A DNA stretch of 5,479 nt, taken from Holosporales bacterium. GTDB taxonomy: Bacteria; Pseudomonadota; Alphaproteobacteria; UBA3830; JAIRMZ01. Position 1 is the stretch's first letter; the number at the start of each line of letters is the position of its first letter. Made by a program: the position numbers and the translations under genes. Below are positions 4,904-5,479 of this stretch, one piece after another. Where the stretch lies: positions 1 to 5,479 of the forward strand of contig JAIRMZ010000092.1 of assembly GCA_031258355.1 (NCBI GenBank), in the 5' to 3' direction. The notes below the pieces were generated by a model, which saw only the letters and a program-made list of their open reading frames with translations, searched no databases and had not been told where the DNA came from.

Positions 4904-5479
4904 ATGGATAGCGGATCGATTGTCGCCCTTTCTCAGCAGAAGGCTCTCTATCGTGCTATGGAGGTTGTGGCACAAAATCTCGCAAATGCGAACACCATTG
5001 GGTATAAGACGGAAAAAGCCTGCTTTGATTCCCATATCAAGTCGGCAGGCGTTAAGCATAATCATGCTTTCGTCAATGAACGTCGCATTTTCCGTGATTT
5101 TTCCGAAGGCCCAGGGCAGCAAACAGGGAATCCCCTCCACATCATGATTCATGGGGAAGGTTTATTCCCCATTAAAGCAAAGAGCGGTGTTCTGTATACA
5201 CGCTGTGGCGTTTTTGAATTAAACGAGCATTCTGAAATTGTTACACCTGCTGGCGACCCTCTGCTGGATCAGGATGATGATCCTATTGTCATCCCAGAAG
5301 GAACACAAAACATTGAGATTACACCAGATGGATTAGTCGCTGCAGACCAAGACCCCATCGCGCACCTCTGCGTTTATCGGTTTGAACGTGACCAAGAACT
5401 CATGCCGGAAGGACACAATTTGCTCAGTTCCCAGGAAAGTCCTTCCGTCAACGAGAAAGTCGAATTTGTCCAAGGCATG
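4904..5479 (+). CDS. flgF: Flagellar basal-body rod protein FlgF, 3'-truncated by window edge
   Basis: FlgF is a proximal rod subunit of the flagellar basal body, exported by the flagellar type III system and assembled in the periplasm. The 192 codons visible encode the N-terminal rod helix (MDSGSIVALSQQKALYRAM... with QNLANANTIGYK at about 24-35). Next comes RRIFRDFSEGPGQQTGNPL, an alphaproteobacterial FlgF signature region. Then follow IHGEGLFPI, VLYTRCGVFELN, DPIVIPEGTQNIEITPDGLV and a further beta-rich part typical of FlgF/FlgG. There is no signal peptide, as expected for flagellar export. The full protein would be about 240 residues, so roughly 50 C-terminal residues lie outside. flgG, flgA and flgH often follow in alphaproteobacteria. 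It is divergent from fliM and preceded by a sigma-54 promoter. The choice of FlgF over FlgG rests on the region around FSEGPGQQTGNPL and on gene position. Confidence 0.93.
   Translation, partial: MDSGSIVALSQQKALYRAMEVVAQNLANANTIGYKTEKACFDSHIKSAGVKHNHAFVNERRIFRDFSEGPGQQTGNPLHIMIHGEGLFPIKAKSGVLYTRCGVFELNEHSEIVTPAGDPLLDQDDDPIVIPEGTQNIEITPDGLVAADQDPIAHLCVYRFERDQELMPEGHNLLSSQESPSVNEKVEFVQGM

Noticed and set aside
4838..5152. A 104-codon - strand frame opposite flgF
   Set aside because: It is antisense to clear FlgF sequence and has no family features.

Overview
The window looks like chromosomal DNA from an alphaproteobacterium of moderate GC content. Three things point there: the block fliM / small membrane protein / motE lying divergent to flgF, an alphaproteobacterial style of UvrC (the EVYDNSH motif), and an Flp-type pilin. 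The flagellar order resembles Rhodospirillales-type genomes. I cannot fix the order or family from the sequence alone.

Left part (1-812). The 3' two thirds of a class I SAM-dependent methyltransferase gene runs in from the left edge on the + strand. Converging on it from the - strand is a very small gene (638-757, 39 codons) encoding what reads as an Flp-type type IVb pilin. It has a perfect Shine-Dalgarno, a short basic leader, the G/AAILE prepilin peptidase site and one hydrophobic segment. A 55-bp gap separates it from the divergent uvrC and holds a CtrA-like motif, CTAA-N7-TTAAC.

Middle (813-2651). A complete 612-codon uvrC encodes the nucleotide excision repair endonuclease, with all expected domains and catalytic or cluster-binding residues.

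Right part (2660-5479). A three-gene flagellar operon on the - strand is read fliM (4718-3810), a small single-pass membrane protein resembling the DUF6468 family (3816-3373), then motE (3373-2660). The genes overlap by 7 and 1 nt, so they are probably translationally coupled. motE converges on uvrC with only 8 bp between stop codons. Divergent from fliM, flgF (proximal rod) starts at 4904 and runs off the right edge. A strong match to a sigma-54 promoter (GG-N10-GC, TGGCACG...TGCA) lies 24 nt upstream of its predicted mRNA-encoded start codon, with candidate IHF-like and inverted-repeat sites upstream.

Together the right half encodes parts of the flagellum: a switch/C-ring protein, a stator-associated periplasmic factor, a rod protein and a linker membrane protein. 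UvrC is housekeeping DNA repair. The methyltransferase and pilin show no evident functional tie to either. I found no mobile element, CRISPR array or RNA gene. The most unusual items are the tiny pilin with its possible CtrA site, the sigma-54 flgF promoter, and a FliM with a degenerate N-terminus.
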